From Mycobacterium sp. E2733 (lineage in GTDB: Bacteria > Actinomycetota > Actinomycetes > Mycobacteriales > Mycobacteriaceae): 52,425 nt of DNA. A program made the position numbers and the translations under genes. The stretch spans positions 1-52,425 of the forward strand of contig NZ_LZJZ01000048.1 of NCBI RefSeq assembly GCF_001667585.1, written 5' to 3'. This document shows, piece after piece, positions 33,206-42,008 of the stretch. The notes under the pieces are model-generated. The model did no database searches, was not told the origin of the DNA, and saw nothing but the letters and a program-made list of their open reading frames with translations. Each line of letters opens with the position of its first letter. Position 1 is the first letter of the stretch.

Positions 33206-34504
33206 ATGTCGATCAGCGAGAAGGTGCGAACAGGCGTCGAGGCTGTCAAGCCGTTCAGTGACGCAGTGCATATGAACGTGGCTGCCGCGATTCGGACCCG
33301 CCGACGCGGCTACGACGGCTGGACTGGCGCGGTGAACACCGACTACGACCCACAAGATCCGGCTACTGCGGCACAGCCGTTCGGGGCCTACCGCGCCCTG
33401 CACAGCGGTGGGCGGGTGCACTACAACCCGCGGCGGGCTACTTGGATCTTGAGTCGTCTCGAAGACGTTCGGGCCGCGCTGCGTGACACTGACCAAGTCA
33501 CCAGCACCGAAGGGGTTACCCGCCTGCGGATTTCGGCGCCGCTGGCGGTACTCACCGATGGCGAAGAGCACACCCGCCTTCGCAAACAGGTCCAGCCCGG
33601 CTTCAGCAAGGGTGCCATGGACGCATGGAAGGACATGACCGACAAGCTGGCCGTGGAGCTGGTGTCCAACCTTGTGTCCAGTCCCGGAAGCGACGTCGTT
33701 CAGCAGTTGGCAATACCGATGCCGATTCGGCTCATCGCTCAGATTCTCGGAGTGCCCGAGCGCGATGTCAGCGACTTCCGGCGTTGGTCCGAAAACCTCG
33801 TTGGCGTTATGGAACTGCGTGCCACCCCCGGAGCCCTCGCCGGAGCCGCGAAGTCGATGACCGCCGTAGTGGCGTTGCATCGTTATTTCATGCGGCAATT
33901 CGCCACGGGCGGACTCAAGGGCTCAGGCACCGTGTTGGGTCGGTTGCTCGAGCACAATACCGACGGCAGCCTCACCGATCGCCAACTGCTTCTGATCGCG
34001 ATTCATCTGTTGATCGCTGGCAACGAAACGACGACCAACCTGCTCGGTGGGATGTTCGACACCCTTGCGCACAACCCCGAGCAATACAACTCGATCCGCG
34101 CAGATCCCGACCTCATTCCCATGGCGGTCGAAGAGCAATTGCGAATCACGACCCCCATCCAGAACCTCTATCGCTACACGCGCGCCGAATACCAGGTCGG
34201 CGATGTCACCATCCCGACCGGCTCACGAATCCTGTTGTCATTCGGTGCGGCCAACCGCGACCCGTCGATCTTCGACAATCCCGACGAATACCGCGCAGAC
34301 CGCAACCCGCGCAATCACGTCGCGTTCGGGTACGGCGCGCATATGTGCCCGGGAGCGCCATTAGCCCGCATGGAAGCGCAAGCGGTGCTACGAGAACTGG
34401 CGAGCCGAGTCGCCCAGGTCTGTCCTGCCGGTCCAACGACTTGGTCCACCCACAGTTCCCTTCGCGGCCCAACCCGCCTGCCAGTGCGTCTCATGCCAGC
34501 CTGA
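33206..34504 (+). CDS. Cytochrome P450
   Basis: A 432-residue soluble bacterial P450 monooxygenase. The I-helix oxygen-binding motif is AGNETTT, the K-helix ExxR is EEQLR, and the haem loop FGYGAHMCPG places the thiolate at Cys381. It needs a ferredoxin and reductase, neither of which is nearby. The gene follows the small membrane protein in a TetR-controlled unit and is convergent with the Rieske gene (75-bp gap). Substrate unknown; its lipid-catabolism neighbours suggest a hydrophobic compound. Confidence 0.93.
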   Translation: MSISEKVRTGVEAVKPFSDAVHMNVAAAIRTRRRGYDGWTGAVNTDYDPQDPATAAQPFGAYRALHSGGRVHYNPRRATWILSRLEDVRAALRDTDQVTSTEGVTRLRISAPLAVLTDGEEHTRLRKQVQPGFSKGAMDAWKDMTDKLAVELVSNLVSSPGSDVVQQLAIPMPIRLIAQILGVPERDVSDFRRWSENLVGVMELRATPGALAGAAKSMTAVVALHRYFMRQFATGGLKGSGTVLGRLLEHNTDGSLTDRQLLLIAIHLLIAGNETTTNLLGGMFDTLAHNPEQYNSIRADPDLIPMAVEEQLRITTPIQNLYRYTRAEYQVGDVTIPTGSRILLSFGAANRDPSIFDNPDEYRADRNPRNHVAFGYGAHMCPGAPLARMEAQAVLRELASRVAQVCPAGPTTWSTHSSLRGPTRLPVRLMPA

Positions 34505-34579
34505 TCGACAGCCCCTAGGCTCCCGTATATACCCGGCAGTCAACGACTCTCGCTCCCGGTGCCGACGCTCCCGAATCGC

Positions 34580-35968
34580 CTACTGTCTGTCCCCGGCGTC
34601 GCCGAAAAGGAATCTGTCGGCGATCGCGTGTTCGTTGCGGATCGACATCTCCTGCGCGGTGTTGAGCCAGAGCCCATCAAATCCCGCGGAATGCATGCCG
34701 GCATGGATCGCGCCGATGTTCATCAGGTCTTGCGTCGGAAGCTCGCCCCAACCGTCGTGGTCCTGCCACCGCTTGAAGATCTGCCACTTTGTTTGGGGAA
34801 CTTTCCCCGGCGCGAAATGCTCCAACGAGAACATTTCGAACGTGCACCGGTTCGGATCCTCGGCGTCGGGCAGCATGCGGTATCCGAGCAGGCATGACTT
34901 CTCGACAAGGATGACCATGCTGGGGAACACATGCCAGTCGCCGTTGCCCGCGAAGTACTCCTCCATCGACATCTGCGGAAAGTCGACGCCTTCGGCGCGT
35001 GCGAGTTCCTCACACATCTGGTGGTACAGCATGAATGGTGGGACGTCGCTGGGCTCCAGCGTGGCAAGCTTCTGCGCGGCGCGGTAGTCGCGCTCGGTGA
35101 CCAGTGATCCGACTTCCAAGTACTGGTATTGCATCGAATTCGCGAACACTTCCGGTCGCGCTGACAGTTCTTGACGCCCTTTGTCGCGCCCGGCGTGTTC
35201 GGGGCGCTGCGTGTAGACGAACCGAGAGTGGTTTTTGTAGGTGATGGTCGGCGTGTAGGGAGCGTAGACGTACTCCTGGGGCGCTGCCGGGGCCGTGGAG
35301 GGCCGCGGGCCTTCCGCCGACCGCATCGTCTGCGGATGGGTGCCCGGCGTGTGATAACCCTCGATGAATGCGTCGACGACGGTTTTCCAGTTAGCCGGCA
35401 AGAACGTACGCTTGCGCCAGCGAAAGCGCATGTCCTGCAACCGGAACGGCGCTAGTGCGGTTGGCAGCGGGTCCAGCCATTCGAGCAGATCCGGCGGATT
35501 TTCCGCCATACTCACGAACACCCACCCGCCCCACATGCCGACATTCACTGGACGCAGGCCCCACTGCTCGCGCGGGCGGGACGCGAACTCCTCGCGGCAG
35601 GGAACGAAGGAAGACCGACCGTCCAACGCGTAGCGCCAGCCGTGGAACTCGCAGCGGAACTCCCTGTCCGGCAAGCATCCGCTGTCGCGGGCAACCTTCA
35701 TCCCGCGGTGAGCGCAGGTGTTATGGAAGGCTTTGACGCCGCCGTCCTTCTGGCGCACCACCACGATGGATTGCCGTCCGACCGAGTATTCGTAATAGCT
35801 TCCGGCATCGGGAATTTCCTCTTCGCGACAAGCCGGCTGCCAAACCTGGGTGAATAACCGGTTCAACTCGAGTTGCAGGAACTCCGGATCGATGTACCGG
35901 CTTTTGGGAACGAATGTCTCTCCACAGGAGAACTTCTCGGGTATCCGTTCGGTGGCTAGCTCGGTCAT
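34580..35968 (-). CDS. Rieske non-haem iron oxygenase, large subunit
   Basis: A 462-residue aromatic-ring-hydroxylating-type oxygenase alpha subunit. The Rieske [2Fe-2S] ligands are Cys85, His87, Cys106 and His109 (CAHRG and CEFHGW), and the mononuclear iron motif is at FIEGYHTPGTH (His206, His211; bridging Asp199). No beta subunit, ferredoxin or reductase gene is adjacent, so it probably belongs to the alpha-only (KshA/phthalate-type) group. ATG at 35968 follows a GAGAGGG ribosome site; the frame is open 14 codons further but those are unlikely. It lies 19 bp after the SDR gene. Confidence 0.9.
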   Translation of the reverse strand: MTELATERIPEKFSCGETFVPKSRYIDPEFLQLELNRLFTQVWQPACREEEIPDAGSYYEYSVGRQSIVVVRQKDGGVKAFHNTCAHRGMKVARDSGCLPDREFRCEFHGWRYALDGRSSFVPCREEFASRPREQWGLRPVNVGMWGGWVFVSMAENPPDLLEWLDPLPTALAPFRLQDMRFRWRKRTFLPANWKTVVDAFIEGYHTPGTHPQTMRSAEGPRPSTAPAAPQEYVYAPYTPTITYKNHSRFVYTQRPEHAGRDKGRQELSARPEVFANSMQYQYLEVGSLVTERDYRAAQKLATLEPSDVPPFMLYHQMCEELARAEGVDFPQMSMEEYFAGNGDWHVFPSMVILVEKSCLLGYRMLPDAEDPNRCTFEMFSLEHFAPGKVPQTKWQIFKRWQDHDGWGELPTQDLMNIGAIHAGMHSAGFDGLWLNTAQEMSIRNEHAIADRFLFGDAGDRQ

Positions 35969-35987
35969 GGTCACCCTCTCCCTGTGT

Positions 35988-36899
35988 TCAGCCGGCGGGT
36001 GGTTTGTCAAAGATGTTGGGATACAGGACGGCCTCCTTGAAGGCCGTCTCGATCTCCGCGAAGGCGGTGGGGATGTCCCAGGTTCCCGAGGCCGTCACGA
36101 TTTCGCGTTCGACAACGGGATTAGACATCAGGCTGATGCGGCCGTTGCCGGCGAAGATCACGCGTCGGTTGAGCCAATCGGACTGCGTGCTGGCCAGATA
36201 CGCCACGGGAGGCACACAGTTCCTGGGCGACAGGCGAACATTGCTGTCCGAATAGTCCATGCTTCCGCCACCCTTGATGCCCTGAGTCATGCGGGTACCG
36301 GCAATGGGCGCGATCGCGTTGGAACGCACGCCGTAATTTCGTAATGCGTTGGCGCACGAGAACGTCAGGCCGACGATTCCCATCTTGGCCGCCGCGTAGT
36401 TTGGCTGGCTCGGGGCGCCCTGCAGCCCCGACATCGAGGTGAAGTTGATCAGCCGGTACTGGCCTCCCCGGTTCTCGCGCCACCACGCCGCCGCGTGCCG
36501 CGTTACGTTGAAGGTCCCCTTGAGGTGCACCGAGATCACCGCATCCCAGTCCTGCTCACTCATCTTGAACACCATGCCGTCGCGCAAGATCCCGGCCGCG
36601 TTCACCACGACATCCAGACCGCCAAGCGTATGGGCCGCGCGGTCTATCAGCCTCCCGCACGCCTCGAAGTCGGTGACGTCGGTGGCATCTGCGAAGGCCT
36701 TACCGCCGCCACTGGTGATCGCCGCGGCCACCTTTTCGGCGGGGCCGCCGTCTTGCCCGGTTCCGTCGACGCTTACCCCGGCATCCGATACCAGGACGGT
36801 CGCGCCCTCGGCGGCCAGGCCCTCGGCGACCGCGGCGCCGATTCCGCGCCCGGCGCCCGTCACCAGCGCGGTACGTCCCTCAAGGACACCCATCGTCAT
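35988..36899 (-). CDS. Short-chain dehydrogenase/reductase
   Basis: A 303-residue SDR. The cofactor loop is TGAGRGIG (residues 14-21), NAAG at 100-103, and the catalytic Ser-Tyr-Lys set uses Ser155 or Ser157 with Tyr168 and Lys172 (NYAAAK). The conserved ISVHLKGTFNVTRHAA segment and about 50 extra C-terminal residues resemble the hydroxyacyl-CoA/17beta-hydroxysteroid dehydrogenase-like SDRs. It probably oxidises a hydroxyl product of the Rieske or P450 enzymes. Two ATG codons (36899 and 36893) are possible. A palindrome lies about 42 bp upstream. Confidence 0.9.
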   Translation of the reverse strand: MTMGVLEGRTALVTGAGRGIGAAVAEGLAAEGATVLVSDAGVSVDGTGQDGGPAEKVAAAITSGGGKAFADATDVTDFEACGRLIDRAAHTLGGLDVVVNAAGILRDGMVFKMSEQDWDAVISVHLKGTFNVTRHAAAWWRENRGGQYRLINFTSMSGLQGAPSQPNYAAAKMGIVGLTFSCANALRNYGVRSNAIAPIAGTRMTQGIKGGGSMDYSDSNVRLSPRNCVPPVAYLASTQSDWLNRRVIFAGNGRISLMSNPVVEREIVTASGTWDIPTAFAEIETAFKEAVLYPNIFDKPPAG

Positions 36900-36940
36900 G
36901 CAACTCCTTGCGCTAAGTTGTCTGTTTCAGCATACAGAAC

Positions 36941-36957
36941 ACAAATACATGATTTGT
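36941..36957. promoter_or_regulatory. Inverted repeat upstream of the SDR-Rieske pair
   Basis: ACAAAT (36941-36946) and ATTTGT (36952-36957) form a perfect 6-bp inverted repeat in an AT-rich stretch 42-58 bp before the SDR start. This suggests a regulated promoter inside the 80-bp gap after the crotonase gene. Confidence 0.4.
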
Positions 36958-36979
36958 ATAGTTGTCGAGCAGCCGGTTA

Positions 36980-37876
36980 TTAGTCGAACCCCCACTCCCG
37001 ATAGCGGCGCTCGAGCTCCGCCAGGGCCTCCCGGCCGCCGCGGGCGCCGCGTTCCTTCATGAAATTGAACTCGTCTTCGCGCCACGACAAGTTGCTGAAC
37101 ACGGCATGGGCCATCGGAACCCAATCGCCGAATTGCGCCATCCCGACGGCGTGCCAAAACGCGATCAGGGCGTGTTTGCCTACCATCAGCCCGTCAGCGG
37201 AGTGATGAGCGATCGCGCGGGCATAACGCATGGCCTCGTCACGCAATAACTCTGCGGGCACCACCGACGCGGCCACTCCCCAGTCACGGAGCTCGGTCGC
37301 GGGCACCTTCCGCCCAGTGATCATCGCTTCGTAGCCGCGATTCGGGCCCAGCTTGAGCAGCGCCAGCGGCATGGCTGTGGAGAAGCCGGCGAACCCGATG
37401 CGCGACTGCGGCCGGGCAAGATACATGTCGTCGGAAACCACCAGGATGTCAGCGGCGAGGGCAAGGTTCATCCCGGCGCCCAGCGTTGCGCCCTGGCAGG
37501 CGGCGATGACCGTCTTGGGAAATTCCAGCCAGGTCGTCAGGTGCCGGTGCAGGCGGCGCGCGTTTCCCAGGCGCGCGGTCTGCGGTAATCGCTTGCCTTT
37601 GGTCAGCCCCGCCTGTTCGACGGGGAGCCGCCGGACGTCGTCGCCGCTGCAAAAGTCCTTGCCCTCGGCGAGCAAGACGACCACTTTGATGTCGTCGTCG
37701 TCTTCGGCGCGCGTCAGCCGCTCTTTGAACAGGGTGTGCATGTCCGGCGAGAGAATGGCGTTGCGGCGGTCCGGCCGGTTAATGGTGATGTGGGCGATGT
37801 GCGGCTCCACCACCTCGTAGCGAACCCAGTCCTCATCGACCTCGAATTCGCCTTCAGCGGCGGCGTCGGTGCTCAC
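36980..37876 (-). CDS. Crotonase-fold protein lacking catalytic glutamates
   Basis: A 298-residue enoyl-CoA hydratase/isomerase superfamily protein. The first oxyanion block (FCSGDDV) and second (GATLGAGMNLALAADI) are clear. The two glutamates of classical hydratase are replaced: Asn137 stands for Glu144 and Gln157 for Glu164 of the rat enzyme, by alignment of GAGMNLAL and RPQSRIG. It is therefore probably not a simple hydratase; hydrolase, isomerase, lyase or dehydratase activity is possible. GTG at 37876 follows an AAGGAGGG ribosome site. First gene of the minus-strand SDR/Rieske cluster, divergent from the SRPBCC gene. Confidence 0.85.
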   Translation of the reverse strand: MSTDAAAEGEFEVDEDWVRYEVVEPHIAHITINRPDRRNAILSPDMHTLFKERLTRAEDDDDIKVVVLLAEGKDFCSGDDVRRLPVEQAGLTKGKRLPQTARLGNARRLHRHLTTWLEFPKTVIAACQGATLGAGMNLALAADILVVSDDMYLARPQSRIGFAGFSTAMPLALLKLGPNRGYEAMITGRKVPATELRDWGVAASVVPAELLRDEAMRYARAIAHHSADGLMVGKHALIAFWHAVGMAQFGDWVPMAHAVFSNLSWREDEFNFMKERGARGGREALAELERRYREWGFD

Positions 37877-37953
37877 ATCACCCTCCTTCGCGCTTCCGCA
37901 GTACACAAGTACACTAGTCGATTAACTGTTACACCGGGTGATACGGTCAGCGG

Positions 37954-38379
37954 ATGCCAACCCTCACGGTCACGAAGCGGCTTGCAGCATCACCAGAGGC
38001 GGTTTGGGCGGTCCTCGCCGACTTCGGTGACGTCGGCTGGATTCCCGGACCCAGCGACGTCAGGGTCGAAGGCGAGGGACCGGGTATGCGGCGGTTGATC
38101 GCTGCGAGCAGTGAGAAGCCGGTGATCGAGACGCTGATCTGGATCAAGCCGGAGCGGCGTGCGCTGTCATATGAGATCACCAACAATCCGATGCCGGTCA
38201 GCCGGTTTATCGCGGTGACGACCGTCTCCGATGCCGTTGACTCGCCCGACGAATCGACCGTCGCCTGGGAAATCGAGTACGAGGCGATCGGCGACGATGC
38301 CAGTGCGCGAGAAGCCATCGAGGGCGTCTATGGCCTGATGGCCGGCTGGGTGCAGGATTACGCCAACGCCCCCCGTTGA
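37954..38379 (+). CDS. SRPBCC / polyketide-cyclase-like protein
   Basis: A 141-residue START-like (Bet v 1 fold) protein with the typical N-terminal TVTKRLAASPEAVWAVLADFG and C-terminal long helix EAIEGVYGLMAGWVQDY. Such proteins bind hydrophobic ligands in a cavity and act as cyclases, dehydratases or carriers. Its start is 77 bp from the divergent crotonase gene, and it leads the plus-strand catabolic operon by a 50-bp gap. A binding role for a lipophilic intermediate is inferred. Confidence 0.8.
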   Translation: MPTLTVTKRLAASPEAVWAVLADFGDVGWIPGPSDVRVEGEGPGMRRLIAASSEKPVIETLIWIKPERRALSYEITNNPMPVSRFIAVTTVSDAVDSPDESTVAWEIEYEAIGDDASAREAIEGVYGLMAGWVQDYANAPR

Positions 38380-38429
38380 CTGAATGGAACACTTAGACAA
38401 TATCTGTTTATTAGTTTAAGATCTTTCAG

Positions 38430-39740
38430 GTGATTGATCCCTGCGATCTGGTGCTGATCAGTGTCGACGACCACACCGTCGAGCCCCCCGACATGTTTGC
38501 TGGACGAGTGCCGAGCCGCTTCGCCGACGACGCTCCGCGCGTCGTCGAGGATGCCGACGGCATGTGCTTCTGGGAGTATGACGGTCTGCAGTTGCCCAAC
38601 ATCGGACTCAACGCCGTGGTCGGGCGCCCCAACGACGAGTGGGGATTCGAGCCGTCGCGATTCACCGACATGCGGGCCGGATGTTATGACGTCGACGCCC
38701 GCGTCAACGACATGAACGCCTCGGGTGTGCTTGCTTCGCTGTGTTTCCCGTCGTTTCCGACCATCTCGGGGGCGCTGTTCACCTATCGGGGTGACCGAGA
38801 GGTTTCCGAGGTGATGGTCCGCGCCTACAACGACTGGCATATCGAGGACTGGTGTGGACGGCACCCCGACCGGTTCATCCCGATGGGCATTCTGCCGCTG
38901 TGGGATCCGGCGCTTGCGGCCGCGGAGGTGCACCGGCTGGCAGCGCTGGGCTGCCGGGCTGTGACCGCCCCACAACACATCAGCAACTACGACCAGCCAC
39001 CTTGGCAGGACCCACGCTGGGACCCACTGTGGGAGGCGATCTGCGAAGAGAACACCGTCGTCAACATCCACATCGGCACCGGCGGCGGCCTCCCCGTGCC
39101 TTCCGACCTGACCACATACCTGGCCTACAACTCGATGTTGCCGATCGACACCCAGAGATTCACCGCCGACCTGTTGTTCTCTCCGATCCCGACGAAGTTC
39201 CCCACCATCAAGTTCTCCCTCTCGGAAGGGGGCATCGGGTGGATCCCGTTCCTACTAGAACGTTTCGAAGACATCTACTCACGCCAGCGGGCGTGGACGG
39301 GTGACGACCTCGGCGACGGCCTGAGCCCCACCGACGTGTTCCGCCGTAACTTCATGTCGTGCTTCATCCGGGACCGCGTGGGCATCGAAATGCGCGAGCG
39401 CATCGGCGTGGAGACCATCTGCTGGGAGATGGACTACCCACACTCGGACAGCAGCTGGCCCGACGCGCCCGAGCAGTTGGCCGCCCAGCTGGAGGGCTGT
39501 ACCCCCGACGAGGTCGAAGCCATCACATGGAGAAACGCAGCGCGCGCCTTCGGCTATACCGGCGTTGAGCGGCTCGGCCGAGAGAACTGCACCGTGTCGG
39601 CGTTGCGGCAGAAGATCGCCGCCCTGGATCTGTCCGCGCCGAAGGTGGACGCCGGACGCGCGCCCAGGGCGGGCGCCACGGCGATCACCTACGGCGACAT
39701 GAAGGTGCGGATGGCCTCTATCATCCGCGGTGGCGCGTGA
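38430..39740 (+). CDS. Amidohydrolase family protein
   Basis: A 436-residue amidohydrolase-2 (TIM-barrel) protein related to decarboxylases such as aminocarboxymuconate-semialdehyde decarboxylase. The metal site elements are SVDDHTVEPPDMF near the N-terminus (one His of the usual HxH is replaced), NIHIGTGGG (His) and the late Asp in WEMDYPHSDSSWP. Family members of this size in actinobacteria are common in steroid, terpene and aromatic catabolic clusters and may hydrolyse or decarboxylate a ring-cleavage product. GTG at 38430 is used. Its stop overlaps the next start (GTGA). Confidence 0.85.
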   Translation: MIDPCDLVLISVDDHTVEPPDMFAGRVPSRFADDAPRVVEDADGMCFWEYDGLQLPNIGLNAVVGRPNDEWGFEPSRFTDMRAGCYDVDARVNDMNASGVLASLCFPSFPTISGALFTYRGDREVSEVMVRAYNDWHIEDWCGRHPDRFIPMGILPLWDPALAAAEVHRLAALGCRAVTAPQHISNYDQPPWQDPRWDPLWEAICEENTVVNIHIGTGGGLPVPSDLTTYLAYNSMLPIDTQRFTADLLFSPIPTKFPTIKFSLSEGGIGWIPFLLERFEDIYSRQRAWTGDDLGDGLSPTDVFRRNFMSCFIRDRVGIEMRERIGVETICWEMDYPHSDSSWPDAPEQLAAQLEGCTPDEVEAITWRNAARAFGYTGVERLGRENCTVSALRQKIAALDLSAPKVDAGRAPRAGATAITYGDMKVRMASIIRGGA

Positions 39741-40942
39741 CCGAGCCAGACTACGGCGTCGTCCTCGGTGAGGCCGATCGCGGATTCCGCGACGAGGTAC
39801 GCGCCTTTCTGGCATCAGCGCTGACCGCCGACGTACGCGGTACAGCGCGCGACGAGACCGATCGTCTTGATCGAATGCGGCTGTGGCAGAGCCGTCTTCA
39901 CCACGCCGGCCTCGCCGCGATTTCCTGGCCTGAGCAATTCGGTGGTCGCGGTGCGTCGCCCGTCAAGCAGCTGATTTTCAACGCCGAGATGGCCGCCGCG
40001 CACGCGCCCGAGCCCATCAATCGCAGCGCCATCAATCAGCTGGGGCCCACCATCATCCAGTGGGGTACCGACGAGCAGCGAACCCGTTACCTGCCCAAGA
40101 TTCTGTCCGGCGAGGAGGTTTGGTGCCAGGGGTTCAGTGAGCCCGACGCCGGTAGCGACCTCGCCGCGCTGAAAACCAGGGCCGAGATCGACGGCGACGA
40201 GCTGGTGGTCACCGGCCAGAAGATCTGGACCTCCAAAGCCCAATACGCCGACTGGATCTACATTTTGGCCCGTACCGATGCCCCGGCTGACGGCAAGGCC
40301 GACAGGCACGCTGGACTCAGTTACATATTGGTGCGGCTGGCCACTCCCGGGATCGAGGTGCGCCCGATCCGGCAGATCACCGGCCAGGCCGAGTTCAACG
40401 AGGTGTTCTTCGAATCCGTACGCGTTCCGCTCGCCAACGTGCTCGGGCCCCTGCACGGTGGTTGGAAGGTCGCCAAGTCGACGCTGGGCTACGAGCGCGT
40501 CGGCCAGAGCCGTACCCACCGTATCGAGCGAAGGCTGGCGATCCTGGTCAGGATGGCGCAAGAAGAAAATGCCCTGGCGAGCGAGGGGTTGGGCGATAGC
40601 TATGTTGCCGATCGAATCGTCGGGTTCGCCGCGCAGGTGGAAGCTTTACGGCAGATCTCTGCGCAGGCGACCGCCGCCGGCGTCCGTGGCGTCGCTCCCG
40701 GGCCCGAGGCGTCGGTGGCCAAGCTGCTGACCTCCGAGGTCGACCAGGCAATGGCCAACTTCGGATTAGACCTCGCCGGGCCCGGGGGGACGCTCGAGCG
40801 TGGCTCGGTGGGAGCGACCAAGGGCGGCAATGTCGCCCAGAGCTACCTCCTGATGCGGGCCGCGACATTCGGCGCCGGCACGTCGGAGATCCAGCGCAAC
40901 GTGATAGCCGAGAAGCTACTGGGGCTGCCCCGTGACCCCTAA
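39737..40942 (+). CDS. Acyl-CoA dehydrogenase, alpha-type subunit
   Basis: A 401-residue acyl-CoA dehydrogenase with full-length domains: SEPDAGSDLAALKTRAE (FAD/substrate region), GQKIWTSKAQYADW, and the C-terminal TFGAGTSEIQRNVIAEKLLGL. It overlaps the amidohydrolase by 4 nt and the next acyl-CoA dehydrogenase by 11 nt. Pairing of a long and a short FadE gene is the arrangement of the alpha2beta2 dehydrogenases (ChsE1-ChsE2 type) that oxidise steroid-CoA side chains in M. tuberculosis. A bulky cyclic acyl-CoA substrate is therefore likely. Confidence 0.9.
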   Translation: MTEPDYGVVLGEADRGFRDEVRAFLASALTADVRGTARDETDRLDRMRLWQSRLHHAGLAAISWPEQFGGRGASPVKQLIFNAEMAAAHAPEPINRSAINQLGPTIIQWGTDEQRTRYLPKILSGEEVWCQGFSEPDAGSDLAALKTRAEIDGDELVVTGQKIWTSKAQYADWIYILARTDAPADGKADRHAGLSYILVRLATPGIEVRPIRQITGQAEFNEVFFESVRVPLANVLGPLHGGWKVAKSTLGYERVGQSRTHRIERRLAILVRMAQEENALASEGLGDSYVADRIVGFAAQVEALRQISAQATAAGVRGVAPGPEASVAKLLTSEVDQAMANFGLDLAGPGGTLERGSVGATKGGNVAQSYLLMRAATFGAGTSEIQRNVIAEKLLGLPRDP

Positions 40943-42008
40943 CGCGCTGCCCCCATTGGACGAAATCAGCGACACTGCAGCCGAACTCGCACAACTGCGC
41001 GAGTCGGCCGACGATATCCTGCGGCGCGCGTGGTCGCTTGAACCGTTCCGGAGTCTCCTCGACGGTCCCGGCCCGGTGTTCGAACCGGGGTTGTGGCAAA
41101 CCATAAGCGAGTTGGGCTGGCCCGACGTCCTGGTGAGTGACGACAATGGCGGCGGAGGCGGCAGTCTTCGGGAGCTCTGCGTGCTGGCCGAGGCGGCGGG
41201 CTTTGCGGCGGCCCCGCTCCCGTTGGCCGCGGCGGCCGCGGCCGGCTGGTGCGAGGATCGGTGTTCTGACGGCCTCAGTATGGTATTGCCCGGACACGCT
41301 GAGTTGAGCACCGACGGCGTCTCGGGTGTCTGGCAGGTCGTCGCATTCGGCGCCTGCGCCGACCGTATGCTCGTCTGCGCGGGCAACGACGACCGTACTG
41401 TTCTGGGCTTGGTGGATCCGACCGGCGCGGGCGTCGAACGCGAGCCGGTATCTCCACTGGATCACAACCCGGCCGCACGAATTACTCTGCGCAGTGTGCC
41501 TATTCAGGTCATCGAACAAGGGGAACGGGCCGGGTCCCGCCATCAGGAGGCGATGCAGCGCGCATTGATCGCGCAGGTGGCCGAGCTGGTCGGAATTGCG
41601 TCGGCCGCCAACGACGCCGCGACCGCCTATGCCAAGGTTCGCATCGCGTTCGGCCGGCCGATCGGGGCGTTCCAGGCCATCAAGCACCGTCTCGTCAACC
41701 AGCGCTGCGCGATCGAAGTCGGGCGTGCGCTGGTCAATCGCGCCGCCGACGCATGCCAGCATGGGCAGTCCGACGCCGCGGCCCTGGCATCGCTCGCGGC
41801 CTTCTGGGGTATCGACTCGCTGCGGGCCGTACCCGAGGGCGCCACACAGGTATTCGGCGGCATCGCCTACACCTGGGAGCACCCCGCCCATATCCACCTT
41901 CGGCGGGCGGCGAGCGCAGCCGCAGCGCTCGGGCCGCGCGCCTATCACCGCGACGTCGTCACGCGCTGGCTCAGTGCCCGCCACGCGTCCGCCGACATCG
42001 GAGGCTAG
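40932..42008 (+). CDS. Acyl-CoA dehydrogenase, small partner subunit
   Basis: A 358-residue degenerate acyl-CoA dehydrogenase. The N-terminal and middle domains are shortened and Ala/Gly-rich, while the C-terminal helical domain keeps ATAYAKVRIAFGRPIGAFQAIKHRL and QVFGGIAYTWEHPAHIHLRRA. This is the form of the beta partners in heterotetrameric FadE enzymes, which contribute only part of the FAD site. GTG at 40932 overlaps the alpha gene, and its stop shares a base with the CoA-transferase GTG, so all three are coupled. Confidence 0.87.
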   Translation: MTPNALPPLDEISDTAAELAQLRESADDILRRAWSLEPFRSLLDGPGPVFEPGLWQTISELGWPDVLVSDDNGGGGGSLRELCVLAEAAGFAAAPLPLAAAAAAGWCEDRCSDGLSMVLPGHAELSTDGVSGVWQVVAFGACADRMLVCAGNDDRTVLGLVDPTGAGVEREPVSPLDHNPAARITLRSVPIQVIEQGERAGSRHQEAMQRALIAQVAELVGIASAANDAATAYAKVRIAFGRPIGAFQAIKHRLVNQRCAIEVGRALVNRAADACQHGQSDAAALASLAAFWGIDSLRAVPEGATQVFGGIAYTWEHPAHIHLRRAASAAAALGPRAYHRDVVTRWLSARHASADIGG

